A DNA stretch of 64,000 nt from Variovorax paradoxus NBRC 15149 (lineage in GTDB: Bacteria; Pseudomonadota; Gammaproteobacteria; Burkholderiales; Burkholderiaceae_C): positions 1 to 64,000 of the forward strand of contig NZ_BCUT01000001.1 of the NCBI RefSeq assembly GCF_001591365.1, read 5' to 3'. Positions within the stretch are counted from its first letter, which is position 1. Every line of letters begins with the position of its first letter. The notes beneath the pieces were generated by a model. The model ran no database searches. It saw nothing but the letters and a program-made list of their open reading frames with translations, and had not been told where the DNA came from. Of the stretch, positions 25,167-32,535 are shown in pieces. A program made the position numbers and the translations under genes.

Positions 25167-26036
25167 TCAGCCGGCCTTCTCGGCGATGCAGCGCGCCATC
25201 AGCCGCGCGGCCTCGTCCATGCGCGGGCCGGGGCGCACGAGCACGTCCGACTGCGCGGCGTCGAAGCGGCAGATGCGCCCTTCGCGCACCGCGCGGATGC
25301 CGCTCCAGCCCGGGCGCTGCTCCATGCCTGCCGCGCTGCGCACGCTGACCATGATGAGATCGGGATTGGCGCGCACCACGTATTCGGGGTTGAGCTTGGG
25401 AAAGGGCCCGAGCGAAGCCGGCACGATGTTCTTCATGCCCAGGCGCGCGAGCGTCTCGCCGATGAAAGACGACTCGCCGGCCGCATAGGGCGCGCTGTTG
25501 ACCTCGAAGTAGACGCGCTGGCCCCTGGCACTGGCCGGCAGCGACTGCGCCGCGGCCGACACGCCGGCATCGATCGCGCGCCAGATGTTTGGCGCCTCGC
25601 GGGTGCCGAGCACCTGGTCGAGCTTGTCGAGCACGCGCCGCACGTCGGCATGGCTCTTGGGTTCGAGCACCAGCACCTTGAGGCCCAGCGCCTCGAGCCG
25701 CTGCGTCACGCGCGAGGACTTGGCGAGCAGCACCGCATCGGGCCGCAGCGCCACGATGGCTTCGACGTTCGGGTCGAGCCCGCCGCCCAACTGCGGCAAG
25801 GCACGCACCGCGCTCGGCGAGTTGGAATAGTTGTCGACGCCCACCAGCCGCGAACAGGCACCGAGCGCGCAGACGCCTTCGGTCAGCGACGGCAGCAGCG
25901 TGACGATGCGCTGCGGCGGCTGCGGCAGGCTCACCGTCACGCCGCGCTCGTCGACCACGTCGAGGGCATGCGCGGCCAGCGCGAAGAGGCCGAGGCCAAG
26001 CGCCGCGGACAAGCACCGAATCCAGCGGGCGGTCAT
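25167..26036 (-). CDS. btuF: Cobalamin ABC transporter, periplasmic binding protein
   Basis: A 289-residue class III (helical backbone) substrate-binding protein with an N-terminal Sec signal ending near AAHALD. The body shows RIVTLLPSLTEGVCALGAC and VDNYSNSP, as in BtuF, and RPDAVLLAKSSRVTQRLEALG. BtuF proteins deliver cobalamin from BtuB to BtuCD. The ATG at 26036 overlaps the cobU stop by four bases. The placement of transport genes between salvage genes suggests imported corrinoids are remodelled. Confidence 0.92.
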   Translation of the reverse strand: MTARWIRCLSAALGLGLFALAAHALDVVDERGVTVSLPQPPQRIVTLLPSLTEGVCALGACSRLVGVDNYSNSPSAVRALPQLGGGLDPNVEAIVALRPDAVLLAKSSRVTQRLEALGLKVLVLEPKSHADVRRVLDKLDQVLGTREAPNIWRAIDAGVSAAAQSLPASARGQRVYFEVNSAPYAAGESSFIGETLARLGMKNIVPASLGPFPKLNPEYVVRANPDLIMVSVRSAAGMEQRPGWSGIRAVREGRICRFDAAQSDVLVRPGPRMDEAARLMARCIAEKAG

Positions 26037-26608
26037 GCGGGTGCCTTCAGGGTCAGCGGCAAGCCGGCCGCCATCAGCGTGACGCGGTCGCAGGCGGCTG
26101 CCACGTCCTGGTTCATGCGGCCCAGCGCATCGACGAAGGCGCGCGTTTCGCGGCCGAGCGGAATCACGCCCAGCCCGATCTCGTTGCCGACCAGCACCAC
26201 CGGCCCGCGCGCTTCGCGCAGCGCCATGAGCAGCATCGCGGCATGGGCAGCCGGCGTGCGCGTGACCGGCTGCGCGGTCTCGGAGCGCAGCGGCATCAGC
26301 AGGTTGGTGAGCCAGAGCGTGAGGCAGTCGACCACCACCAGCGTGTCGGGCGAACTCTGGGTGACGATGGCGCGCGCCAGCTCGACGGATTCTTCCACGG
26401 TTCGCATGGCGGGCACGCGGCGGGCGCGGTCGGCCTGGTGGCGCACGATGCGCTCCTGCATCTCTTCGTCATGCGCCTGGGCGGTGGCAATCAGCACGGC
26501 GCGCCGCATGGCGGGCGCCTCGGCCAGCCAGTCGGCGGCGCGCTGCTCGGCGCGGCGCGACTTGCCGCTCTTCTGGCCGCCGAGGATGAATTCGTGTTCA
26601 ACGCGCAT
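26033..26608 (-). CDS. cobU: Bifunctional adenosylcobinamide kinase/guanylyltransferase
   Basis: A 191-residue enzyme (CobU; CobP in Pseudomonas denitrificans) that phosphorylates adenosylcobinamide and then adds GMP. The P-loop is GGQKSGKS (10-17), followed by TAQAHDEEMQERIVRHQADR, which holds the guanylyl-accepting histidine region, and GNEIGLGVIPLGRETR. Start codons are ambiguous: ATG 26608 is used here and ATG 26614 gives two more residues. Either overlaps the end of cobB by about 11-17 bases. Confidence 0.95.
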   Translation of the reverse strand: MRVEHEFILGGQKSGKSRRAEQRAADWLAEAPAMRRAVLIATAQAHDEEMQERIVRHQADRARRVPAMRTVEESVELARAIVTQSSPDTLVVVDCLTLWLTNLLMPLRSETAQPVTRTPAAHAAMLLMALREARGPVVLVGNEIGLGVIPLGRETRAFVDALGRMNQDVAAACDRVTLMAAGLPLTLKAPA

Positions 26609-28007
26609 GCGCATCGGCCTCCGGGGTTTCGTGTTCGAGCTCGATCGGCATCGCGCCGAACAGCCTGGCCGTGGCTTCGGGGCTGGACGCGAACCACGCA
26701 TGAAAATAGCTCGCCCGCACCGGGCCGTGCACATAGAAGGCCTCTCCGGCGCGGGCGTCCGCGCCGGGCCTGCCGGTGAAGGCCGCCGGCACCAGCGGCG
26801 TTTCGCAGCTCGAATAGTGAAAGGTGTGGCCGCGCAGCGTGTGGGCACCCAGTGTGAGCTGCTGCGGCCCGAGGCCGGACAGCCGCTTGTGCATCGCGAC
26901 CCGGCCCGGCAGCAGCCCCCAGAGCGCGTGCGATGCGCCATCGGCCGTTTCCAGTTGCTCGAACAGCGACATCATGCCGCCACACTCGGCCCATACCGGC
27001 TTGCCCGCGGCGGCATGCGCAGCCAGCGACGCGCGCAGGGAATCGCTGGCGGACAGCGCCTTCGCATGCAGCTCGGGGTAGCCGCCGGGCAGCCAGAGCG
27101 CATCGCATGCGGGCAGCGCATCGCCGGCGAGCGGAGAGAAGAACACCACCCGCGCGCCCAGCGCCGCAAGCACGTCGAGGTTGGCCGGATAGATGAAGGC
27201 AAAGGCCGCATCGCGCGCGACCGCGATGGTGCGCCCCTGCAGCAGCGGATCGATGCGCGCCGGCGGCTCGGCCGCGGCAGCCTCGAAGCGCACCTGCGGC
27301 CAATCGGAAAGCGGCCGCTTGCCCAGGGGCGTGGCGGCCATCGCGTCGGCCGCCGCATCGAGCCGTGCCGTCGCGTCGCCGAGTTCATGCGCAGCGACCA
27401 GCCCCAGGTGCCGCTCGGGCAGTTCGAAACCGGCGCCGCGCGGCAGGCTGCCGAGCCACTGCGCCGGTTCGCGCAAGGCCGCTTTTAGCATGCCGGCATG
27501 GCGCTCGCCGGCCACGCGGTTGGCCAGCACGCCGGCCCAGGGCAGCGCGGGACGGAAGTTCTGCAGGCCGTAGGCCAGCGCGCCGAAGGTGCCGGCCATG
27601 GCCTGCGCATCGATCACGGCCAGCACCGGCAGGCCGAAGCGCTCGGCCAGGTCCGCCGCGCTGGGGCTGCCGTCGAACAGGCCCATGACGCCCTCGACGA
27701 TCAGCAGGTCGGCCTCGGCCGCGGCCGCATGCAGCCGCCGGCGGCAGTCGGCCTCGCCGGTCATCCAGAGGTCGAGCGAATGCACCGGCGCGCCGCTGGC
27801 AAGCGCCAGCCAGTACGGGTCGAGAAAGTCGGGCCCGCACTTGAAGACCCGCACGCGCCGGCCCTGGCGCGCGTGCAGCCGCGCCAGCGCGGCCGCGACG
27901 GTGGTCTTGCCCTGCCCCGAAGCCGGTGCCGCCACCAGCACGGCGGCGCAGCTGTGCGCGGCGATCGGTTCGCCGTTGTTGCGGGGCTGGCTTATTGCGG
28001 TGTCCAC
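26598..28007 (-). CDS. cobB: Cobyrinate a,c-diamide synthase
   Basis: A 469-residue glutamine amidotransferase (CobB/CbiA) that amidates the a and c carboxylates of the corrin ring. The N-terminal ATP-binding segment is VLVAAPASGQGKTTVAAAL (24-42), and KCGPDFLDPYW is the conserved follow-up. The C-terminal glutaminase has WAECGGMM with the catalytic cysteine. The start is a GTG at 28007 that lies inside the last 16 bases of btuB, so translation is probably coupled to the receptor. It is unusual to see this early amidase without any ring-synthesis genes nearby. Confidence 0.94.
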   Translation of the reverse strand: MDTAISQPRNNGEPIAAHSCAAVLVAAPASGQGKTTVAAALARLHARQGRRVRVFKCGPDFLDPYWLALASGAPVHSLDLWMTGEADCRRRLHAAAAEADLLIVEGVMGLFDGSPSAADLAERFGLPVLAVIDAQAMAGTFGALAYGLQNFRPALPWAGVLANRVAGERHAGMLKAALREPAQWLGSLPRGAGFELPERHLGLVAAHELGDATARLDAAADAMAATPLGKRPLSDWPQVRFEAAAAEPPARIDPLLQGRTIAVARDAAFAFIYPANLDVLAALGARVVFFSPLAGDALPACDALWLPGGYPELHAKALSASDSLRASLAAHAAAGKPVWAECGGMMSLFEQLETADGASHALWGLLPGRVAMHKRLSGLGPQQLTLGAHTLRGHTFHYSSCETPLVPAAFTGRPGADARAGEAFYVHGPVRASYFHAWFASSPEATARLFGAMPIELEHETPEADAHAR

Positions 28008-29932
28008 TTCAGGCCGATGTATGCGTTGCGGCCGCCGGTGGCGTAGCCGCGTGCAAGCGTGTAGTCCTTGTCGCCCACATTGTCGACGCGGGCCACCAGG
28101 CCGATGTCGCGCGTGATCTGCGTGCTGGCCACCAGGTTCAGCACGGTGTAGCCGCCCAGCGTGCGGGTGTTGGCCGCTTCGTCGAAGCGCTTGCTCGACG
28201 ATTGCAGCTCGGCGCCCAGCGTCCAGCCGGCAATGCGCCAGTCGGCGCCCAGCGTGCCGTGGCGGCGCGCGCGGCGGGCCAGCAGGTGGTCGGTGTCCAG
28301 GTCGCGCGGGTCCTGGAAGTCGAGCGATGCGCGCAGGCTCACGTCGCCGATGCGGTGCCCGCCCGACAGTGTCACGCCCTGGTAGCGGGCGCGCGCGGTG
28401 CTGGCATAGCAGCCGAAGCCGGAGCGGCAGTTGGTGGCCGAGCCGTCGAACACGATCAGGTTCTCGACGCGGTTCTGGTAAACGACGATGCCCGCATGCG
28501 TGCCGCCGTCGGTGTACTGCAGGCCGAGTTCGACGTTGCGGCTCGACTCGGGCTTGAGGCTGGCCACGCCGTATTCGCTGAAGCGCTGGTAGAGCGTGGG
28601 CGCGCGGAAGGCGGTGCCGGCCGAGACGGTGGCGCGCAGGCGCGGCGTGATCGCGTAGCCGTAGGCGGCGCTGCCGGTGGCCTTGCCGCCGAATTCGCTG
28701 TCGTCGTCATGGCGCACATGCAACTGGAGCGAATGCGCGCCCTGCACGAAGCCATAACCGAGCGAGACCGCATCCTGCGAACGCTTGCTCGAGAGCAGGC
28801 CGCTGCTGGTGGTGGGCGCATTCTCGAGCGCGTCTTCGCGGCGCTCGAGCGTGGCCGTCACCAGGTGCGGGCCGAAGCGGAATTCGTTCTGGAACAGGTA
28901 GCCGCGCAGATTGGTTTCGGTGCGGTAGAACGAAGGCTGGGTCTTGTAGACCGACTGCGAATCGGTGACCTGCACGCGCGTGCTGTAGATGTCGTTCCAC
29001 TTGGCCGACCACGAGAGCCCGGCCGTGCGCAGCGTGTTGTTCGAGATGTCGTTCCGGAAGAGGATCGGCGGCTTGGTCCTGAAGCTCACCGGCGGGTCGT
29101 AGCCGGCTTCCATGTCGCTGTACAGCAGCGTGGCTTCCAGCCGCTGGTTCGGCGTGAGCTGGTAGCCCAGGCGCAGGTTGCCGGAATTGCTGCGGTAGCC
29201 GTCGCGGTCGGGGCTGGTGAAGCCGTCCTTGGAGGGCGTGCGCTTGTCCATCGGCAGCACGTTGAAGCCCCGGCTTTCCTCGTGCGCCGCGCCCAGCGAA
29301 TAGTCGAAGGCGCCCGACTTACCGCTCACGCCCGCCTCCGCCTTGCGCAGGCCGTGGCTGCCGAAGCCGATGCCCGCGTAGGGCGCCACGCCTTCTTCGC
29401 CGCGCCTGGTGAAGAGCTGGATCACGCCGCCCACGGCATCGGAGCCGTACACCGCGGCGGCCGGGCCGCGCAGCACTTCGATGCGGTCGATCTGCGAGAG
29501 CGGAATGCTTTCCCAGCCGGCACCGCCGGTCGATTGCGAATCGACGCGCACGCCGTCGACGTAGACGGCCGTGAAGCGCGTCTCGGCGCCGCGGATGTAG
29601 AGGCTGGTGGTGTTGCCCACGCTGCCGTTGCGCGTGATCTCGATGCCCGGCAGGCGCGCCAGCACGTCGGCCACGCCGACCGCGCCGCTGCGCTCGATGG
29701 TCTGGCGGTCGACCACGGACACGTCGCCCACGAGGTCCGACAGCGGCTGCGGCGTGCGGTTGGCGGTGACCACGGTTTCGCCGAGTGCCGGCGCATCCTG
29801 CTGGGCATGCGCGACGGCCGGCAGTTGAAGCAGCGCCATGCCGCCGAAAGAAGAGGCCAGCGCGAGCGGCAGGCAGGCAAGGCGGCGGCGCGCAGGCGCA
29901 CGGCCGAGGGAAAGGAAACCACAGGAAGTCAT
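27992..29932 (-). CDS. btuB: TonB-dependent cobalamin receptor
   Basis: A 646-residue outer membrane receptor. A long signal region ends near AVAHAQQ, the TonB box is ETVVTANR, the plug contains VADVLARLPGIEITRNG and the segment DGVRVDSQSTGGAGWESIPL, and a 22-strand barrel ends with an aromatic-poor IGLKWTPQ. Length and plug features match BtuB. The ATG at 29932 is preceded by about 110 bases of leader and then a cobalamin riboswitch, which settles the substrate class. It is the first gene of the long cobalamin operon. Confidence 0.93.
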   Translation of the reverse strand: MTSCGFLSLGRAPARRRLACLPLALASSFGGMALLQLPAVAHAQQDAPALGETVVTANRTPQPLSDLVGDVSVVDRQTIERSGAVGVADVLARLPGIEITRNGSVGNTTSLYIRGAETRFTAVYVDGVRVDSQSTGGAGWESIPLSQIDRIEVLRGPAAAVYGSDAVGGVIQLFTRRGEEGVAPYAGIGFGSHGLRKAEAGVSGKSGAFDYSLGAAHEESRGFNVLPMDKRTPSKDGFTSPDRDGYRSNSGNLRLGYQLTPNQRLEATLLYSDMEAGYDPPVSFRTKPPILFRNDISNNTLRTAGLSWSAKWNDIYSTRVQVTDSQSVYKTQPSFYRTETNLRGYLFQNEFRFGPHLVTATLERREDALENAPTTSSGLLSSKRSQDAVSLGYGFVQGAHSLQLHVRHDDDSEFGGKATGSAAYGYAITPRLRATVSAGTAFRAPTLYQRFSEYGVASLKPESSRNVELGLQYTDGGTHAGIVVYQNRVENLIVFDGSATNCRSGFGCYASTARARYQGVTLSGGHRIGDVSLRASLDFQDPRDLDTDHLLARRARRHGTLGADWRIAGWTLGAELQSSSKRFDEAANTRTLGGYTVLNLVASTQITRDIGLVARVDNVGDKDYTLARGYATGGRNAYIGLKWTPQ

Positions 29933-30045
29933 GAATGGAGCGAACGAACGTCTATGCCCGTCGCCGGCTTCCCCGCCGGCGCTTGGGCGCAATGGCTGCC
30001 TTGCGCGCCGAATCGACAATCGATCGCGCATGCGGCAGCCGCCTT

Positions 30046-30268
30046 GTTGGCCGGTATCCGGGCTGGCAGTGCGACCCCACCGCCTTCCCAGGCGCCTGTT
30101 TCAGGGCACCCAGTGGCTTGATGGATGAGGTTGACGCTTGCGGCGTCGACTGCTTGACCGTTGCGGGGGCAGCGCAGGCGGCTTCGGCCCTGTTCCGTTT
30201 CAGGGGGCGTTCACTCCTGCTTCCCGTTGAACCGCGGCGTGTGAACCACGCCGCAGGCACCAACGCGC
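30046..30268 (-). promoter_or_regulatory. Cobalamin riboswitch (AdoCbl class) controlling btuB and the cob operon
   Basis: Read on the minus strand, the region begins with GTTGGTGCC at about 30265. It continues with an AACGGGAAGCAGGAGTGAA element, the conserved CTGCCCCCGCAACGGT core, then GCCACTG with a GGGAAGGCGG element. It ends with a B12-box-like AGCCCGGATACCGGCC at about 30049-30064. These elements are in the order of the cobalamin riboswitch family. A TAAAAT box (complement of 30272-30277) sits just upstream, so transcription would start at the aptamer's first helix. Between aptamer and btuB a GCCGGC inverted repeat (29963-29968/29975-29980) could be part of the expression platform; no T-run follows it. 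Confidence 0.92.
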
Positions 30269-30271
30269 AGG

Positions 30272-30277
30272 ATTTTA
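30272..30277 (-). promoter_or_regulatory. Minus-10 box (TAAAAT) of the btuB/cobalamin operon
   Basis: TAAAAT on the minus strand lies 7-10 bases before the 5' end of the riboswitch aptamer. No convincing -35 box was found at the ideal spacing; TTACTG lies at 15 bases, which is short. Confidence 0.5.
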
Positions 30278-30349
30278 GGGCCTGGGCCAGCGCAGTAAGC
30301 CAAAAGTTGCGCCGCCTGCCGTCCGCCGGGGAAACTACAATCGCCAACC

Positions 30350-30574
30350 ATGCCCGCCTCCAGCCCCATCGACCAGATCGCCGAGCGTGTGGAACGCCTG
30401 CTCGTGCGTCATGAAGAGGTGCAGCGCACCAATGCGCTGCTGCAGGAGCAGGTCGAAGCGCTCACGCGCGAGCGCGACGCGCTGAAGTCGCGGCTGGCCG
30501 CGGCCCGCACGCGCCTCGATGCGCTGCTCGAGCGGCTGCCGGCCGAACCACCTTCCCAAGATTCCCCCGCATGA
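30350..30574 (+). CDS. ZapB-like small coiled-coil protein (TIGR02449 type)
   Basis: A 74-residue protein, almost entirely one coiled coil: the stretch from about residue 8 to 62 (IAERVERLLVRHEEVQR and beyond) has heptad-like Leu/Val spacing and many Glu/Arg. It overlaps the zapA start by four bases. Small coiled-coil proteins encoded directly before zapA recur in proteobacteria, and a role with ZapA at the FtsZ ring is a reasonable inference. TACAAT at 30336-30341 lies only eight bases before the ATG, so the mRNA may have almost no leader. Confidence 0.8.
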   Translation: MPASSPIDQIAERVERLLVRHEEVQRTNALLQEQVEALTRERDALKSRLAAARTRLDALLERLPAEPPSQDSPA

Positions 30575-30903
30575 AGCAGATTGAAGTTCAGATCATGGGC
30601 CAGAGCTATCTGCTCGGCTGCCCCGAAGGCGGCGAGGCGCAGCTGCGCGACGCCGTCGAGCGCGTGGACGCGGCCATGTGCAAGATCCGCGATGCGGGCA
30701 AGGTGAAGGCGCGCGACCGCATCGCGGTGCTCGCTTCGCTCAACCTGGCTTTCGACCTGGCGGCCCAGCAGGCGGCCGCCGCGGCCGCGCCGGCTCCCGT
30801 GGCCGCGGCCTCCTCGGCAGAGGGCGGCGACGCCGATGCCAAGGCCGCCCAGCTCATTCAGAAACTCGATCAAGCCCTTGCGGGCGATGACCATTTACTC
30901 TGA
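30571..30903 (+). CDS. zapA: Cell division protein ZapA
   Basis: A 110-residue FtsZ-ring stabiliser. The N-terminal domain MKQIEVQIMGQSYLLGCPEG and the helix LRDAVERVDAAMCKIRDAG followed by RDRIAVLASLNLAFDL are typical of ZapA; a long C-terminal coiled coil is interrupted here by an Ala/Pro-rich linker (residues 68-85). It is coupled to the preceding coiled-coil gene by an ATGA overlap, and the 6S RNA gene lies directly downstream, a conserved neighbourhood in proteobacteria. Confidence 0.93.
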   Translation: MKQIEVQIMGQSYLLGCPEGGEAQLRDAVERVDAAMCKIRDAGKVKARDRIAVLASLNLAFDLAAQQAAAAAAPAPVAAASSAEGGDADAKAAQLIQKLDQALAGDDHLL

Positions 30904-30930
30904 GCGGAAGCACCCGGCCCGTCCGGGGCG

Positions 30931-30936
30931 TAAAAT
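30931..30936 (+). promoter_or_regulatory. Minus-10 box (TAAAAT) of the 6S RNA gene
   Basis: TAAAAT ends about six bases before the predicted 5' end of 6S RNA at about 30941-30943. No good -35 box is visible upstream, so an upstream promoter with processing is also possible. Confidence 0.5.
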
Positions 30937-30940
30937 CCGA

Positions 30941-31119
30941 ACTGTCTGCGGTGCGCGTCGGGCTTAATATTTCCTTGTTCCAATGCTCTCCGGAGCCGGG
31001 CTTGGTACATCGCTTGACGGGTGTGATCATCTCGCGTCAGATGAACCCGAAGTCTTGCTGCCCTCGCCCACCTGAACCCTGGTTCAGGATGCGGGTTCGG
31101 CGCCCACTTGCAGACACCT
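30941..31119 (+). ncRNA. ssrS: 6S RNA
   Basis: About 180 bases follow zapA. The ends pair as TGTCTGC (30943-30949) with GCAGACA (31110-31116), closing a long rod. In the middle the sequence is low in stable stems, with a CTTGTTCC-type and a CTTGGTAC-type region on one side and GAACCCTGGTTC on the other, as expected for the open bubble that mimics an open promoter. 6S RNA binds sigma70 RNA polymerase and lowers transcription in stationary phase. Location after zapA is conserved. Exact ends are inferred from the terminal helix. Confidence 0.85.
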
Positions 31120-31131
31120 TTTTCCGTTCAT

Positions 31132-31171
31132 ACGGCCCCTGCATGCGCTGCACGGGGCCGTTGCTTTTTTT
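31132..31171 (+). terminator. Rho-independent terminator downstream of 6S RNA
   Basis: A GC-rich inverted repeat, ACGGCCCC (31132-31139) with GGGGCCGT (31154-31161), closes a TGCATGCGCTGCA-type loop and is followed by TGCTTTTTTT. It ends the zapA/6S unit 15 bases before the next gene's start. Confidence 0.85.
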
Positions 31172-31185
31172 CAAGGCTCCGCTGC

Positions 31186-32007
31186 GTGACTTCCCTGCTC
31201 GACCCCCTCCTGATCGCCGAACTGGCCGCGCTCGGCCTGGGCACCGGTTTCCTGGCGGGCCTGCTGGGCATCGGCGGCGGGATGCTCATGGTGCCGTTCA
31301 TCACGATCATCATGGGGCACCGCGGGGTGGCTTCCGATCTGGCCGTGAAGATGGCGATCGCCACCTCGATGGCCACGATCATCTTCACCTCGGTGTCCAG
31401 CGTGCGCGCCCATCACAAGCGCGGCGCGGTGCGCTGGGACATCGTGCGGCGCCTGGCGCCCGGCATCGTCATCGGCAGCCTGCTGGGCAGCCTGGGCGTG
31501 TTCGCGCTGCTCAAGGGCACGGTGCTGGCCATCGTCTTTGCGCTGTTCGTGGGCTTCTCGGCCACGCAGATGTTCCTCGACCGCAAGCCCAAGCCCACGC
31601 GCCAGATGCCGGGCACCGCGGGGCAGCTGTCGGCGGGCGGCGCCATCGGATTCATCTCGGGCCTGGTCGGCGCGGGCGGCGGCTTTGTCAGCGTGCCGTT
31701 CATGACCTGGTGCAACATCTCCATCCACAACGCCGTGGCCACCAGCGCCGCGCTCGGCTTTCCGATTGCGGTGGCCAACGTGCTGGGCTACGTGGTGAGC
31801 GGACAGTCGGTGCAGGGACTTCCGGCCGGCGCGTTCGGCTACATCTGGCTGCCCGCGCTGGTGGTCATTGCGCTGTGCAGCGTGCTCACTGCGCCGCTCG
31901 GCGCGAAGGCGGCGCACAACCTGCCGGTGAAGAAGCTCAAGCGCGTGTTCGCGAGCATCCTGTACCTGCTGGCTGCCTACATGCTCTGGAAGGGCCTGCA
32001 GGGCTGA
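31186..32007 (+). CDS. TauE/SafE family sulfite/organosulfur exporter-like permease
   Basis: A 273-residue inner-membrane protein with about eight helices and the duplicated TauE/SafE pattern: GFLAGLLGIGGGMLMVPF near the N-terminus and GFISGLVGAGGGFVSVPFM in the middle. The GTG at 31186 is chosen because an in-frame ATG at 31108 lies inside the 6S RNA and before its terminator. There is no close partner gene to suggest the substrate. Family members move sulfite, sulfoacetate or other small anions. Confidence 0.88.
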   Translation: MTSLLDPLLIAELAALGLGTGFLAGLLGIGGGMLMVPFITIIMGHRGVASDLAVKMAIATSMATIIFTSVSSVRAHHKRGAVRWDIVRRLAPGIVIGSLLGSLGVFALLKGTVLAIVFALFVGFSATQMFLDRKPKPTRQMPGTAGQLSAGGAIGFISGLVGAGGGFVSVPFMTWCNISIHNAVATSAALGFPIAVANVLGYVVSGQSVQGLPAGAFGYIWLPALVVIALCSVLTAPLGAKAAHNLPVKKLKRVFASILYLLAAYMLWKGLQG

Positions 32008-32052
32008 GCAGCCGAGTGCGTTGAAAGCCCCTCGGCGGCCGGGTGGGATCCG

Positions 32053-32081
32053 TTGCGAGGCCGCGGCGCCGGCCGTATAAC
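32053..32081 (+). promoter_or_regulatory. Promoter giving a leaderless usp mRNA
   Basis: TTGCGA (32053-32058) and TATAAC (32076-32081) are separated by 17 bases, close to the sigma70 consensus. The ATG of the stress protein starts only six bases after the -10 box, so the expected start site coincides with the start codon. Confidence 0.65.
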
Positions 32082-32087
32082 GGGCGC

Positions 32088-32513
32088 ATGAAAATCCTCA
32101 TTGCTGTCGACGGCAGCGCCTACACGCAGAAGGCGCTCAATTACCTGCTGGCCAACCGCGCGATGTTCGTGGATGGCCACGAGCTGGTCATCGTGCATGT
32201 CTGCACCGGCATCTCGGGCCACGTGGCGCGCCACCTCAGCAAGGAGGTCATCGCCGACTACTACGCCGAGGAAAACGCCAAGGTGCTCGACCCCGTGGCG
32301 GCCCTGCTCGCGCAGAACAAGGTGAGCAACTACACGATCGACAAGCGCCATGGCCATGCGGCCGAGGAAATCCTCAAGTCGGCGGCTGCGGCGCATGCGC
32401 AGCTGATCGTGCTCGGCACCCATGGCCACGGCATCATCGGCCGCGCGCTGATGGGCTCGGTGGCCACCAAGGTGATCTCCGAGACCGACACCTCGGTGCT
32501 GCTGGTGCAGTAG
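32088..32513 (+). CDS. Universal stress protein (UspA family, ATP-binding type)
   Basis: A 141-residue UspA-fold protein with MKILIAVDGSAYTQKAL at the N-terminus and the ATP-binding motif G-X2-G-X9-G-S in GTHGHGIIGRALMGS, which puts it in the nucleotide-binding subgroup. There is no Shine-Dalgarno sequence; instead a near-consensus promoter ends six bases before the ATG, suggesting leaderless translation. Its function in stress survival is known only at family level. It converges on the AraC regulator gene with 22 bases between. Confidence 0.92.
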   Translation: MKILIAVDGSAYTQKALNYLLANRAMFVDGHELVIVHVCTGISGHVARHLSKEVIADYYAEENAKVLDPVAALLAQNKVSNYTIDKRHGHAAEEILKSAAAAHAQLIVLGTHGHGIIGRALMGSVATKVISETDTSVLLVQ

Positions 32514-32535
32514 CCGGGTTTTTCTCTTCCCCTTT

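Noticed and set aside
31108..31185. Upstream ATG of the TauE-type gene at 31108
   Set aside because: It lies within the 6S RNA end and before its terminator; the encoded N-terminus lacks family similarity.
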